A DNA stretch of 64,000 nt from NCBI GenBank assembly GCA_937906475.1, contig CALCZA010000085.1:1-64000 (forward strand), given 5' to 3'. Below the pieces are notes generated by a model, which had not been told where the DNA came from, made no database searches, and saw only the letters and a list, made by a program, of their open reading frames with translations. Below, one piece after another: positions 46,962 through 55,942 of this stretch. Position 1 is the first letter of the stretch. Each line of letters opens with the position of its first letter. This DNA is from an uncultured bacterium. Lineage in GTDB: Bacteria; Planctomycetota; UBA1135; UBA2386. A program made the translations under genes and the position numbers.

Positions 46962-49016
46962 TTAGGGCTTCAGAACGCGATCGAGAAACTCCCACCGCGT
47001 GTCGCTGGCACCGCGGCCAAGCCCGTGGCCACCGTTGGGCCAGAAGCGGCTCTCGTAAGCAAGGCCGGCCTGGTCGAGTGCGGCGATCAATTGGAACGCG
47101 TTGTTGGGGTGCACGTTGTCGTCGACCATGCCGTGAAGAATCAGCGCTTTGCCCTTCAGGTTCTTGGCGTAGGTCATGACGCGGCCGATGTCGTAGCCCT
47201 TTTTGTTGAGCTGCGGCGTGCTCATGTAGCGTTCGGTGTAGATCGTGTCGTAGTTACGCCAGTCGGTGACGCCGGCGCCGATCGATGCCGCGGCATATAC
47301 ATCCGGGAACTTGAAGACACCCATCGCCGCCATGAAGCCACCGTAGGAGTGGCCGACGATGCCGACGCGCTTGCCATCGATGTAAGGGCGCTTGGTGACC
47401 AGGCGCACGCCATCGGCATGGTCTTGGATGTCGACGTCGCCGAGGCGCAGGTAGTTCGAGCCGAGAAACTTCTTGCCGCGGTTGCCGGTGCCGCGGTTGT
47501 TGACCTTGACGACGAAGTAGCCCTTGCGGCATTCGGCGCGCAACGACGACACATAGCGCGCCGAGATCTCATTGGAACCCGGACCGCCGTAGAGCGCATT
47601 GATGATCGGGTAGGTCTTCTTCGGGTCGAAGTCCTTCGGCTTGTAGAGCACGCCGTAGATGTCGAACTTGCCGTCGCTCGACTTGAACTTGAACATCTCG
47701 GCTAGGCCCTTGCCTTGCTTCTCGCCGTGCGCGAGGACGATGACCGCCTTGCTGTCCGAGACGCGATAGAGCGTGGTGCTTGGCGGCGTGTCAACTTCCT
47801 CGTGCTGGGCAACAACCCACTTGCGATCCGGGGAGACTGAGAAGCTTGAATGGTGCTGGTCGACCGATGTCACGCGTCGTTGGCCTTTGCCATCGAGGCG
47901 CGCGATGTGGTATTGCAGGAAGTAGGGGTTGGTGTTCGAGCTGTAGGCGGTGAACCCGATCAAGCCCTTCTCTTCGTCGACGAATTGTACGCCGGCGGTT
48001 TGGAACTCGCCGGAAGTGACGGTGTTATGCAGCTTGCCGTCGAGGTTGCGCACCTCGTAGTGCGTGAAACCAGACTTGTCACTTGGCCACAGGAAGCGCT
48101 TCTTGTCCTTGAGGAAGCGCATCGATGGCGAGTTCGTCTGCCACGTGTCCTGCTTCTCTTCGACGACCAAGCGTGTCTTGCCGGTGTCGACGTCGATCGC
48201 CAGCACCTTGAGGTGTTGCTGTAGCCGGTCGGTCCAGTTGACCATGATCACGGAGCCATCCGGCGACGCGCGCAAACCGTAGAGGTATTCCTCTGAGCTG
48301 CCGCCAACGTCGACCCGCACCGTGTTCTTGCTCGCGAGGTCGTAAATCAGCAGTTCGGCCGCCGGGTTCTTGGCGCCGGCCTTTGGATAGAATTCGGGAT
48401 ACTGCGTCGTGTTGATCTTCGACCAGCCGCGCAGTAGGTGGAACGCTTGCACGCCGCGATCGTCGAAGCCGTAGTAGATCAGCTTCTTGCTGTCGGGCGT
48501 CCACCACATCGACTTGGTCTGGTTGAGTTCTTCGCCATAGACCCAGCTCGCCGTGCCGTAGTGCACGTCGGCGTTGCCTTTGGTCGTGACTGCGACTTCG
48601 TCACCGTCGCCATTCTTGAGCACGACGTTCCAATCATCGTAGTGCGCCTGCCACTTACCGTTGGGTGAGTCGACGCGCGTGTACTGGCGACCGCGAGACG
48701 GACGACCGACATACTTGCCCATGTTCGCACCGCTGTTACTGGTGCGGCCACTGCGCCTCGCTGCACCGGCCGGTTGTCGCGCCGCGTCGGCGGCGATGTT
48801 TTTGCGCGCCAGAGTGTTGAGGTTGAGTTCGTATCGTTTGCCTGCGTTGGTGAACGATACGGCCTTGCCATCTTTCTGCCACGCGACGCGGGAAACGACC
48901 CCCGGGCCGCTCGCACTCGGTGGCGCGCGGCGTTGCGCGGTCGCGGAGATCGCCACCAAGAGCGCAGTGGCGAGAGATAGGGCTAGAGTGGGCAGTGCTT
49001 GCGAGAACGGTTTCAT
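46962..49016 (-). CDS. S9-family prolyl oligopeptidase (DPP IV-like)
   Basis: Beta-propeller with WWTPDSKKLIYYGFDD; catalytic GHSYGGFMAAMGVFKFPDVYAA, HGMVDDNVHPNNAFQLIAAL, WPNGGHGLG. Confidence 0.95.
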   Translation of the reverse strand: MKPFSQALPTLALSLATALLVAISATAQRRAPPSASGPGVVSRVAWQKDGKAVSFTNAGKRYELNLNTLARKNIAADAARQPAGAARRSGRTSNSGANMGKYVGRPSRGRQYTRVDSPNGKWQAHYDDWNVVLKNGDGDEVAVTTKGNADVHYGTASWVYGEELNQTKSMWWTPDSKKLIYYGFDDRGVQAFHLLRGWSKINTTQYPEFYPKAGAKNPAAELLIYDLASKNTVRVDVGGSSEEYLYGLRASPDGSVIMVNWTDRLQQHLKVLAIDVDTGKTRLVVEEKQDTWQTNSPSMRFLKDKKRFLWPSDKSGFTHYEVRNLDGKLHNTVTSGEFQTAGVQFVDEEKGLIGFTAYSSNTNPYFLQYHIARLDGKGQRRVTSVDQHHSSFSVSPDRKWVVAQHEEVDTPPSTTLYRVSDSKAVIVLAHGEKQGKGLAEMFKFKSSDGKFDIYGVLYKPKDFDPKKTYPIINALYGGPGSNEISARYVSSLRAECRKGYFVVKVNNRGTGNRGKKFLGSNYLRLGDVDIQDHADGVRLVTKRPYIDGKRVGIVGHSYGGFMAAMGVFKFPDVYAAASIGAGVTDWRNYDTIYTERYMSTPQLNKKGYDIGRVMTYAKNLKGKALILHGMVDDNVHPNNAFQLIAALDQAGLAYESRFWPNGGHGLGRGASDTRWEFLDRVLKP

Positions 49017-49308
49017 ATTGAATACACCTTGCGGCAAGTTCGGCGGGTTTGGGCCGATCGGGCATCCGGCATGCTAGAGGCCCGGGCATGGCCACTGGTA
49101 CGGCTGCAATGGGATTCGGTGACGATGACATTCGCGTTGCATCGTGGGGCCGGCGTCGTGACTTGGGCGCGTGTCGATCGCTCTGCCTGACTGCAGCGCA
49201 GGGCTTGAGCTGGCCGGCCGCTGGCATTGTCTCGCAGCTCGCTCGGCGATGGTGCTTCTCCATCCGTAGCCGGTTCTCCACCCACAGCTCTGCGGTCGGG
49301 AGGAAAAA

Positions 49309-49384
49309 TGGTGGGCCGTACTGGATTCGAACCAGTGACTTCGACGATGTGAACATCGCACTCTACCAACTGAGTTAACGGCCC
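49309..49384 (-). tRNA. tRNA-Val (anticodon CAC), CCA encoded
   Basis: Reverse complement GGGCCGTTAACTCAGTTGGTAGAGTGCGATGTTCACATCGTCGAAGTCACTGGTTCGAATCCAGTACGGCCCACCA folds as cloverleaf; loop TTCACAT. Confidence 0.95.
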
Positions 49385-49488
49385 GACCTCGACACCCGAA
49401 GGTCTCGACGGCGGGAGACTACCTAGCAGAAGCCTCGCCCGCAAGCAGGACTTCAAGAGGCTCGGGGGAGGGGCGTTCTTGGCGGCAG

Positions 49489-50436
49489 TTAGCTGATCGA
49501 CGGTGGGAACGCGCCGTAAAAGGCCGTCTGTAGCGTCAGTGTTGTGGCCTCGCGGCCCGCTTCCGCAAAGGCGTGCACCATGGCGCGGGCTATCGCAGGC
49601 ACGCGACCCTGTACGGTAGTGAACGAGATCACGCCGGGGCCGTGGCCGCAGATCGTGGCGCCCGCTGCACCGGCTTCGACGGCATCCGCCATGGCCTGGC
49701 CGAGGCCGGCTACGAGGCGACGGCGGTAGGGCACGTGAACTTCGTCCTGTAGGCAGGAGCGCAGCAGGCCTTCGTCGGCTTGTTCGAGGGCGCGCAACAC
49801 ACCGTAGGCGCGGCCGATGCTGCGGCGGGTTGCCGCGTGCGGCAGCGTCGGCGGCAAGACGCGCTTGGTTTCGGCGGTGCCCATTTGCGCGTCGGGGAGC
49901 GCAATGACGTAGTGCCAGTCTTCGTGAATGCTCAGTGATAGCGGCTGGTGGCGCAGTTCGAGATCGTTTGGCGGCGACAGTTGGCTGGTGACGGTCAGGC
50001 CGCCTAGCAAGGCCGCGGCGCCGTGGGCTGGGTCGCCGTTCAGCGAAACCAGGGCGTCGAGCACGGCCGACGTATCGGGCTTGTTCTTGGCTAGGCGAAC
50101 GGCGATGCCGAGGCCTGCCGCGTAGCCGGCTGAGATCGTGCCCATGCCGGTGCCGCGCGGGATTGTGCCTTCGACCGTGATCGACAGGCCTTTCGCCAGT
50201 GACACCGAGAACAACTCGGCGCCGAGGCGCAGGCCGCGCAGGACCGGGTCGTGGCGCTGGTCTTCCAGATGCGCTGACGGGTCATCGTGCCTTTCGATAT
50301 TCAACTCGCCATCCGTGCGCGTCTCGACGGTGATGCCGAGCGGCAGGTCGAGCGCGAGCCCAATGACCCCATAGCCTGGGCCGAGATTGGCGGCACTGGC
50401 GGGTACGTGGAAGGTGATGGGAGCGGACTTGGCCAC
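49489..50436 (-). CDS. thrB: homoserine kinase (GHMP kinase)
   Basis: ITFHVPASAANLGPGYGVIGLALDLP, GTIPRGTGMGTISAGYAAGLGIAV, GAAGATICGHGPGVISF. Confidence 0.87.
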   Translation of the reverse strand: MAKSAPITFHVPASAANLGPGYGVIGLALDLPLGITVETRTDGELNIERHDDPSAHLEDQRHDPVLRGLRLGAELFSVSLAKGLSITVEGTIPRGTGMGTISAGYAAGLGIAVRLAKNKPDTSAVLDALVSLNGDPAHGAAALLGGLTVTSQLSPPNDLELRHQPLSLSIHEDWHYVIALPDAQMGTAETKRVLPPTLPHAATRRSIGRAYGVLRALEQADEGLLRSCLQDEVHVPYRRRLVAGLGQAMADAVEAGAAGATICGHGPGVISFTTVQGRVPAIARAMVHAFAEAGREATTLTLQTAFYGAFPPSIS

Positions 50437-50514
50437 AAGTGCTCTATCGGTCGTTGGGGTCCCGAAGTTCTGGCTGTTACTGGGTTCCGGTTCCCTCGGG
50501 GGATCGGGCCGACG

Positions 50515-52245
50515 CTACGGGCGTAACGTGATCTCGACCTTTTTGCCGCCGCGGTTGATGATCACCGCCACCTCGGTGCTCTCGGCTGCCGCTTCCCGCA
50601 TGGCCGCTAGCATGTCGCGTGAGTTGGCTACGTCGGTGCCGGCGATCGAAGTGATCTTATCGCCGGCTTCGAGGCCACCCTTGGCTGCTATGCTGCCCGC
50701 GCTGACCGTTTTGATGGTGTCATTGTCGAGTTCGACGCCTAACCAGGTTTCGAACACCAACTGCGCATCGACGCGGCCGCGGCCGCCGGGCGAGGCGCGT
50801 TCGACTCCCTTGCGCGACAATTTGTGGTCGAGGTTGGCGACGCCGGCGGCAATCACCGCGAACACCGTCGCGTTGTGCTTCTGAAACTCCGGTTCGACGA
50901 TCGAGTAGGTGTCCCATTGCGAGTGCCAACCGCGGCCGTAGGGCACGTGCCCCTTCAGGCTCCAGCTAAACGCTGGCACGCCAACCGCGGCGAATGACGC
51001 GTGGTCGCTACCGCCACCGGCCGGCTTCATGACCTTGCGTGACTTGAGTCGGAAGATCGGGCCTTCGTGATTTGCCTGCGGCGGCTTCATCATTTCAAGG
51101 ATCGGCGTGATGATCGAACCGAAGTCATCCGCGTGGGATTCCGCAATGGTCAACGCGTGCGCCCAGTTGGTGCCGCTGTCGTGATTGAACACGGCCGATA
51201 CCTTGTGCATCGCGGTGCGGTTCTTAACGACGAAGCCGCGCGAACCGAGTAGACCTTGCTCTTCGCCGCCCCAAAGCATGAAGCGAATCGTGCGCTTCGG
51301 CTTGAAGCCAATCGACGTCAGGATGCGCGCCGCTTCGAGCGTCGAGCAGGTGCCCGTGCCGTTGTCGGTCGCGCCGGTGGCTTGGTGCCAGCTGTCGAGG
51401 TGCGCGCAGATGATGACGTATTCGTCGGGGTATTCGCTGCCGACCAAATCGGCGATGACGTTGTTGAGCACGATCGGTCCCTTACGGAATCGGTTGCGCA
51501 ACTCAAACTCGATGATGACGGGGTCGTTGCCGGCGAGCGCTTTTTCGATCGCTTCGCACTGGTCGTCGCGCACGACCGCTTGCGCCCAGCGTTGGCGATT
51601 TTCGTAGGGCACCAAGCCGCCGTTGCGCACGCCGAAGACGCGGATCTGGTTCTTGTAGGTCTTGCTGTTCCAGCGCGTGCTGGTGGCCGACTGCACGATG
51701 CCATGCACCGATTCGTGGTCGAGCAACTTGCGCACGCTGTCGGCCATCTCCCCGCGCGGCATCGCGCCGTAGAGCCACAGTTTCTCTTCGGCGAGCGCGC
51801 GCTTCATTAATCCGTCGAAGTCCGCTTCGTTCTTCGGCATCGCGGCCAACGTGCCGCGCTCGATGCCATGCGTGCCGCCGGTCCATGCCGGGCAGGCGAC
51901 TTGCAGTTCGAGTTCGATTGGCGCAATCACGCGACCCATCCACTGCTCGCGATCCCAACCGGTCTTCCATTCACCCCATTGGTCGAGGCGGGCATCTAGG
52001 CCCATTGCTTGGAACTGCCCGACGGCCCAGTCGGCGGCGCGGTTGAACGCGCGCGATCCGGTCAGGCGGCTACCGATGTCGTGCGTCAGTTCGTCTTCGA
52101 ACTTCATCACAGCACTGTTGTCGGTGCCTTCGTTGATGATGCGACGAGCGATCAGGTCTTGGGAAATCGCGTCCTGGGCGACCAGCGCCGTGCAGGCGGT
52201 CGCGGCCAAGGTCATGCGGATTACGAAGCGCGAGATGAGAGTCAT
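50515..52245 (-). CDS. secreted M28-family metallopeptidase with C-terminal PDZ-like domain
   Basis: VIICAHLDSWHQATGATDNGTGTCSTLEAARIL, MLWGGEEQGLLGSRGFV, GGGSDHASFAAVGVPAFSW; PDZ-like SAGSIAAKGGLEAGDKITSIAGTDVANSRDML. Confidence 0.93.
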   Translation of the reverse strand: MTLISRFVIRMTLAATACTALVAQDAISQDLIARRIINEGTDNSAVMKFEDELTHDIGSRLTGSRAFNRAADWAVGQFQAMGLDARLDQWGEWKTGWDREQWMGRVIAPIELELQVACPAWTGGTHGIERGTLAAMPKNEADFDGLMKRALAEEKLWLYGAMPRGEMADSVRKLLDHESVHGIVQSATSTRWNSKTYKNQIRVFGVRNGGLVPYENRQRWAQAVVRDDQCEAIEKALAGNDPVIIEFELRNRFRKGPIVLNNVIADLVGSEYPDEYVIICAHLDSWHQATGATDNGTGTCSTLEAARILTSIGFKPKRTIRFMLWGGEEQGLLGSRGFVVKNRTAMHKVSAVFNHDSGTNWAHALTIAESHADDFGSIITPILEMMKPPQANHEGPIFRLKSRKVMKPAGGGSDHASFAAVGVPAFSWSLKGHVPYGRGWHSQWDTYSIVEPEFQKHNATVFAVIAAGVANLDHKLSRKGVERASPGGRGRVDAQLVFETWLGVELDNDTIKTVSAGSIAAKGGLEAGDKITSIAGTDVANSRDMLAAMREAAAESTEVAVIINRGGKKVEITLRP

Positions 52246-52393
52246 TGGGCAGCACCATACGAGTGGAACTGGCCGCGGAGAGCGCGCATCTTTTGTTTCA
52301 GGGGCGCACCGGTGTCGGCGTGTGCGTTTTGGGTCCCGCGATTGGCTTGTGAGCCACCCTTGCCCACCCTGTGCGCGGGTAATGCGCGCCGCC

Positions 52394-53506
52394 TTACAGG
52401 TGAACGGCTTGCGCGTTCGTCCAGTTGCCGAGGTTGTTGCTGGTGTCCCACACGATGCTCTGGAAGGCGATGTCCGAGCCGATCATCACCGGTGGGATCG
52501 TGTTGGGTAGCGCGATGTTGATCTCGACCGAACCAGTGTTCAGCATTGTCGAGCCGATCGGCAAGCCGGTCGCGCCCAAGTGGCTATGCCCGATCAAGTC
52601 CGGAAACAGACTCCATAGGAAGATCGGCGGTTGCAAGCCAAACTGTGCGCCCATGAACACCAAGCCGTTGGGTGCCAGTGAATCCGTGATGCGGAACATC
52701 AAACCGTCGCAGCGCGGATTGCCCATGATGTCCGGGTAGAGGCCGTTCATCCCATAACTCGCTCCCGGCGCGCCGAGTCGGCTGCTATTCGGGTCGACGC
52801 CGCCAACGTGCAAGTTGGGCGACGTGACCAGCGGGCCGAGGATGTAGGTCCAGGGCGTCGAGTAGGCGGTGCCAGAAACGCTGCCACCCCAAGTCGGGTC
52901 GGGTGCGCCGGGGCGCTCGTTTTCGCCGAAGACTGCGGGCGTGTTGGCACTGAGCAAGTCGGCGCGGAATAGCGCGTGGCCGTCCGTCGCCGGCCACAGC
53001 GGGTTCGCCGGCAAGTCAACGCCAACGTAGTAGCGACCTTCGGCGGGGAGCATGCCAGCCGGCAACGCGTGTAAGGGAGCCTGAATGCCGAAGCCCTCGT
53101 ATGTGATCCAGGTGCCGCGTGCGGGGTTGCTGGAAGGCGGCGTCGTCAGGCCGCCAATACGAAGCAGTTCGGCGTTGGGATCCATGTCTGGACCAGGGCC
53201 CGTGCCGAGTGCCTTGCGCACCACGATGCTGTAGGTCTCGGACGTCGATAGCCTCTCATCTGCGATCCAGTGGTAGACACCGAACACGTAGGTGAAGCCA
53301 TTGGCGTCGCCGACACCGCGGAAGTTGTCGGTCGACACTTCCATCATCGCTTCCGCCTGATTGTTGCCATCGGGACGGCCAACGTAGGATGTGCAGGTGA
53401 CGGTCTGCCGCTCAGGATCTTGCGGGTAGAAAACGAATGCGTTGACCTGGCTGGTCGCGGCGGTGGCAAGCAGGGCCGATACGCCGATCAGTTGTAGTGG
53501 TGACAT
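52394..53506 (-). CDS. secreted hypothetical protein with C-terminal beta domain
   Basis: MSPLQLIGVSALLATAATSQVNAFVFYPQDPERQT...; tail SDIAFQSIVWDTSNNLGNWTNAQAVHL; paralogous to 6909-7343. Confidence 0.8.
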   Translation of the reverse strand: MSPLQLIGVSALLATAATSQVNAFVFYPQDPERQTVTCTSYVGRPDGNNQAEAMMEVSTDNFRGVGDANGFTYVFGVYHWIADERLSTSETYSIVVRKALGTGPGPDMDPNAELLRIGGLTTPPSSNPARGTWITYEGFGIQAPLHALPAGMLPAEGRYYVGVDLPANPLWPATDGHALFRADLLSANTPAVFGENERPGAPDPTWGGSVSGTAYSTPWTYILGPLVTSPNLHVGGVDPNSSRLGAPGASYGMNGLYPDIMGNPRCDGLMFRITDSLAPNGLVFMGAQFGLQPPIFLWSLFPDLIGHSHLGATGLPIGSTMLNTGSVEINIALPNTIPPVMIGSDIAFQSIVWDTSNNLGNWTNAQAVHL

Positions 53507-53931
53507 TGATGCTCCCAGTGGGTGATCAGTTGCGATGCGACGCATCGTCGTTCTGTGTCGGCTTGTTGACTGGTGATCTTAGCCGCTATTCACCGTCTGC
53601 TGACCAGATCCCGCCACTACTTGACGACTTCCGTCTCAAGAGACAGCGCATGTAACGGGACTAACACATACGGGCAGCGGCCTAGGCAAGCATCGGCCAG
53701 AACGCTGGCCAATCGAACCGAGCCTAGTTGCCCAAGCCACTTAGGACTCTACCTACGTGCAGTAGTAATCGCCTCCAGCGGTTCCCGCGAGATCGCCACA
53801 ACCCGGTGGCGGCATTCGGGTTCGCGGGTGCCGGGGCGGGAACCTCGGCGCGTTAGGCTGACCTGCCGTGTGGCGCGCTGCGAGGTTGTTGTGGCCGCGC
53901 GTTGGCGACCTTCGGTTCGAGGCGAGGTCGC

Positions 53932-55458
53932 CTACGAACCGAACGTGATGCCCTGCGCCAGTGGCAGGCTTGTGCCCCAGTTGACCGTGGTCGTCTGGCG
54001 GCGCATGTAGATCTTCCAGGCGTCCGAACCGGATTCGCGGCCACCGCCGGTTTCCTTCTCGCCGCCGAACGCGCCACCAATCTCGGCGCCACTGGTGCCG
54101 ATATTGATGTTCGCGATGCCGCAGTCACTGCCGGAAGCGGAGGCGAAGCGTTCTGCTGAGCGAACGTTGCTGGTGAAGATCGCGCTGCTCAAGCCTTGCG
54201 GCACATCGTTGTTGCATTCAATCGCTTGGTCGAGCGAACGAATCGGAATGATGTAGAGGATCGGCGCGAAGGTCTCTTCCTTGCAGATCGGCAGCGTCTT
54301 CGGGCAACGGATGATCGTCGGTTGCACGTAGGCGCCACCTTGGATCGCTGCGCCGACGCGAGCGCGCTTGCCGCCTTGCACGACCTTGGCGCCTTGCTTC
54401 TTGGCTTCGGCGATCGCTTTTTGGAATGCGAGTGCGGAGTCTTCATCGACGAGCGGGCCGACCAGAGTCTTCGCGTCGAACGGGTTGCCGATCTTGCAGG
54501 TCTTGTAGGCCTTGACCAGACGAGCTTGCAGTTTGTCGGCGATCTTGTGGTGCACGAGCACGCGACGGGTCGTCGTGCAGCGTTGGCCAGCGGTGCCGAC
54601 CGCGCCGAAGACGATGCCGCGAACGGCAAGGTCGATGTCGGCGTCTTCCATGATGATCATCGCGTTGTTGCCGCCGAGTTCGAGCAGCGAACGACCGAAG
54701 CGTTGGGCGACGCGCGGGCCGACGATGCGACCCATGCGGGTACTGCCGGTGGCCGAGATCAGCGGGACCTTTGGGTCGTCGAGCAGCGCACTGCCAACAG
54801 TCAGGTCCGGGCCGATGACACAGCTGACCAGCGGCGCCCATTCCTTGCCGAGCACCTTGGCCGCGATGTTGACCATCGCGATCGCGGTCAGTGGTGACTT
54901 CAGCGACGGCTTCCAGATGGAGGCGTCGCCGCAGACGAGCGCGAGCATCGAGTTCCAGGCCCAGACAGCGACCGGGAAGTTGAACGCCGAGATGATGCCG
55001 ACGGTGCCGAGCGGCTGCCAGGTCTCGCGCATGTGGTGTTGGGGGCGCTCACTCTGGATCGTCAGCCCGTAGAGCTGGCGTGACAGGCCAACCGCGAAGT
55101 CGGCGATGTCGATGCACTCCTGCACTTCGCCGAGGCCTTCCTGAACAATCTTGCCAGCTTCGAGCGTGACCAGCTTGCCGAGCAACTCTTTGTGCTCGCG
55201 GAATGCGTTGCCGATCTGGCGAACGTATTCACCGCGCTGTGGGGCGGGCAGTTCGCGCCAGCGCAGGAAGGTCTCGTGGGCCTTCTTGCTGATAGCTTTG
55301 TAGTCAGCGGTCGTGGCCATGCGGACCTTGCCGCAAACCTTGCCATCGACCGGCGAGCGCACCTCAAGGACTTCGCCCTTGGTCTTGCGCCAGCTGCCGT
55401 CGAAGGCGCCACTGTGGATTTTGTTGATGCCGAGCTTCTTCAGAAAGGTGGTGTTCAT
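53932..55458 (-). CDS. aldehyde dehydrogenase, ALDH7/aminoadipate-semialdehyde dehydrogenase type
   Basis: PLGTVGIISAFNFPVAVWAWNSMLALVCGDASIWKPS, LLELGGNNAMII, GTAGQRCTTTRRVLVH. Confidence 0.93.
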   Translation of the reverse strand: MNTTFLKKLGINKIHSGAFDGSWRKTKGEVLEVRSPVDGKVCGKVRMATTADYKAISKKAHETFLRWRELPAPQRGEYVRQIGNAFREHKELLGKLVTLEAGKIVQEGLGEVQECIDIADFAVGLSRQLYGLTIQSERPQHHMRETWQPLGTVGIISAFNFPVAVWAWNSMLALVCGDASIWKPSLKSPLTAIAMVNIAAKVLGKEWAPLVSCVIGPDLTVGSALLDDPKVPLISATGSTRMGRIVGPRVAQRFGRSLLELGGNNAMIIMEDADIDLAVRGIVFGAVGTAGQRCTTTRRVLVHHKIADKLQARLVKAYKTCKIGNPFDAKTLVGPLVDEDSALAFQKAIAEAKKQGAKVVQGGKRARVGAAIQGGAYVQPTIIRCPKTLPICKEETFAPILYIIPIRSLDQAIECNNDVPQGLSSAIFTSNVRSAERFASASGSDCGIANINIGTSGAEIGGAFGGEKETGGGRESGSDAWKIYMRRQTTTVNWGTSLPLAQGITFGS

Positions 55459-55942
55459 TCGCTGGGAACTGTCCACGGCAGGCATTGCCGGATCAAGTCC
55501 AGTCCGAATCTAGCCAGAAACGCGACCCGGTCCACGCCAGGATGAGCGGGTTGGCGCAGAGGCTGACGACTGCATGGAGCATCATTTGCCCGTTGGTTAT
55601 TACGCTGAGGCACTAGTCGTTGCTGACGCAGCTCGGATCGACTTAGCCGACTAGCACGTTGTTGTGCTTGGCGACCAGTTGGGCCGAGGCAGCGGCGGCG
55701 AACCGGGCCGTCCCGGCCAGTGCGAAGAGTTGGCTACTCATGGTGAAAGTCAGCAAGATGAGATTCGAAGGTCGGTGAGTCCGGGCGCAGTCAATGCGTG
55801 CCCGATTATTTCCCCGGCAGAAGGTGGCCCGAAGAATAACGTTGGCGTGGCTATGCCCTTCGGCGGGGTCTGTTGGTGGTTTGTAGCCGGCGATGCCAGC
55901 GCGGATTAAGCGATCCCGCGCCGAGACCAGACTCGAGGCTTT

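Noticed and set aside
47850-48224. Plus-strand ORFs inside the S9 peptidase gene
   Set aside because: High-GC shadow ORFs antisense to a clearly recognised gene; the same holds for most other overlapping track ORFs.
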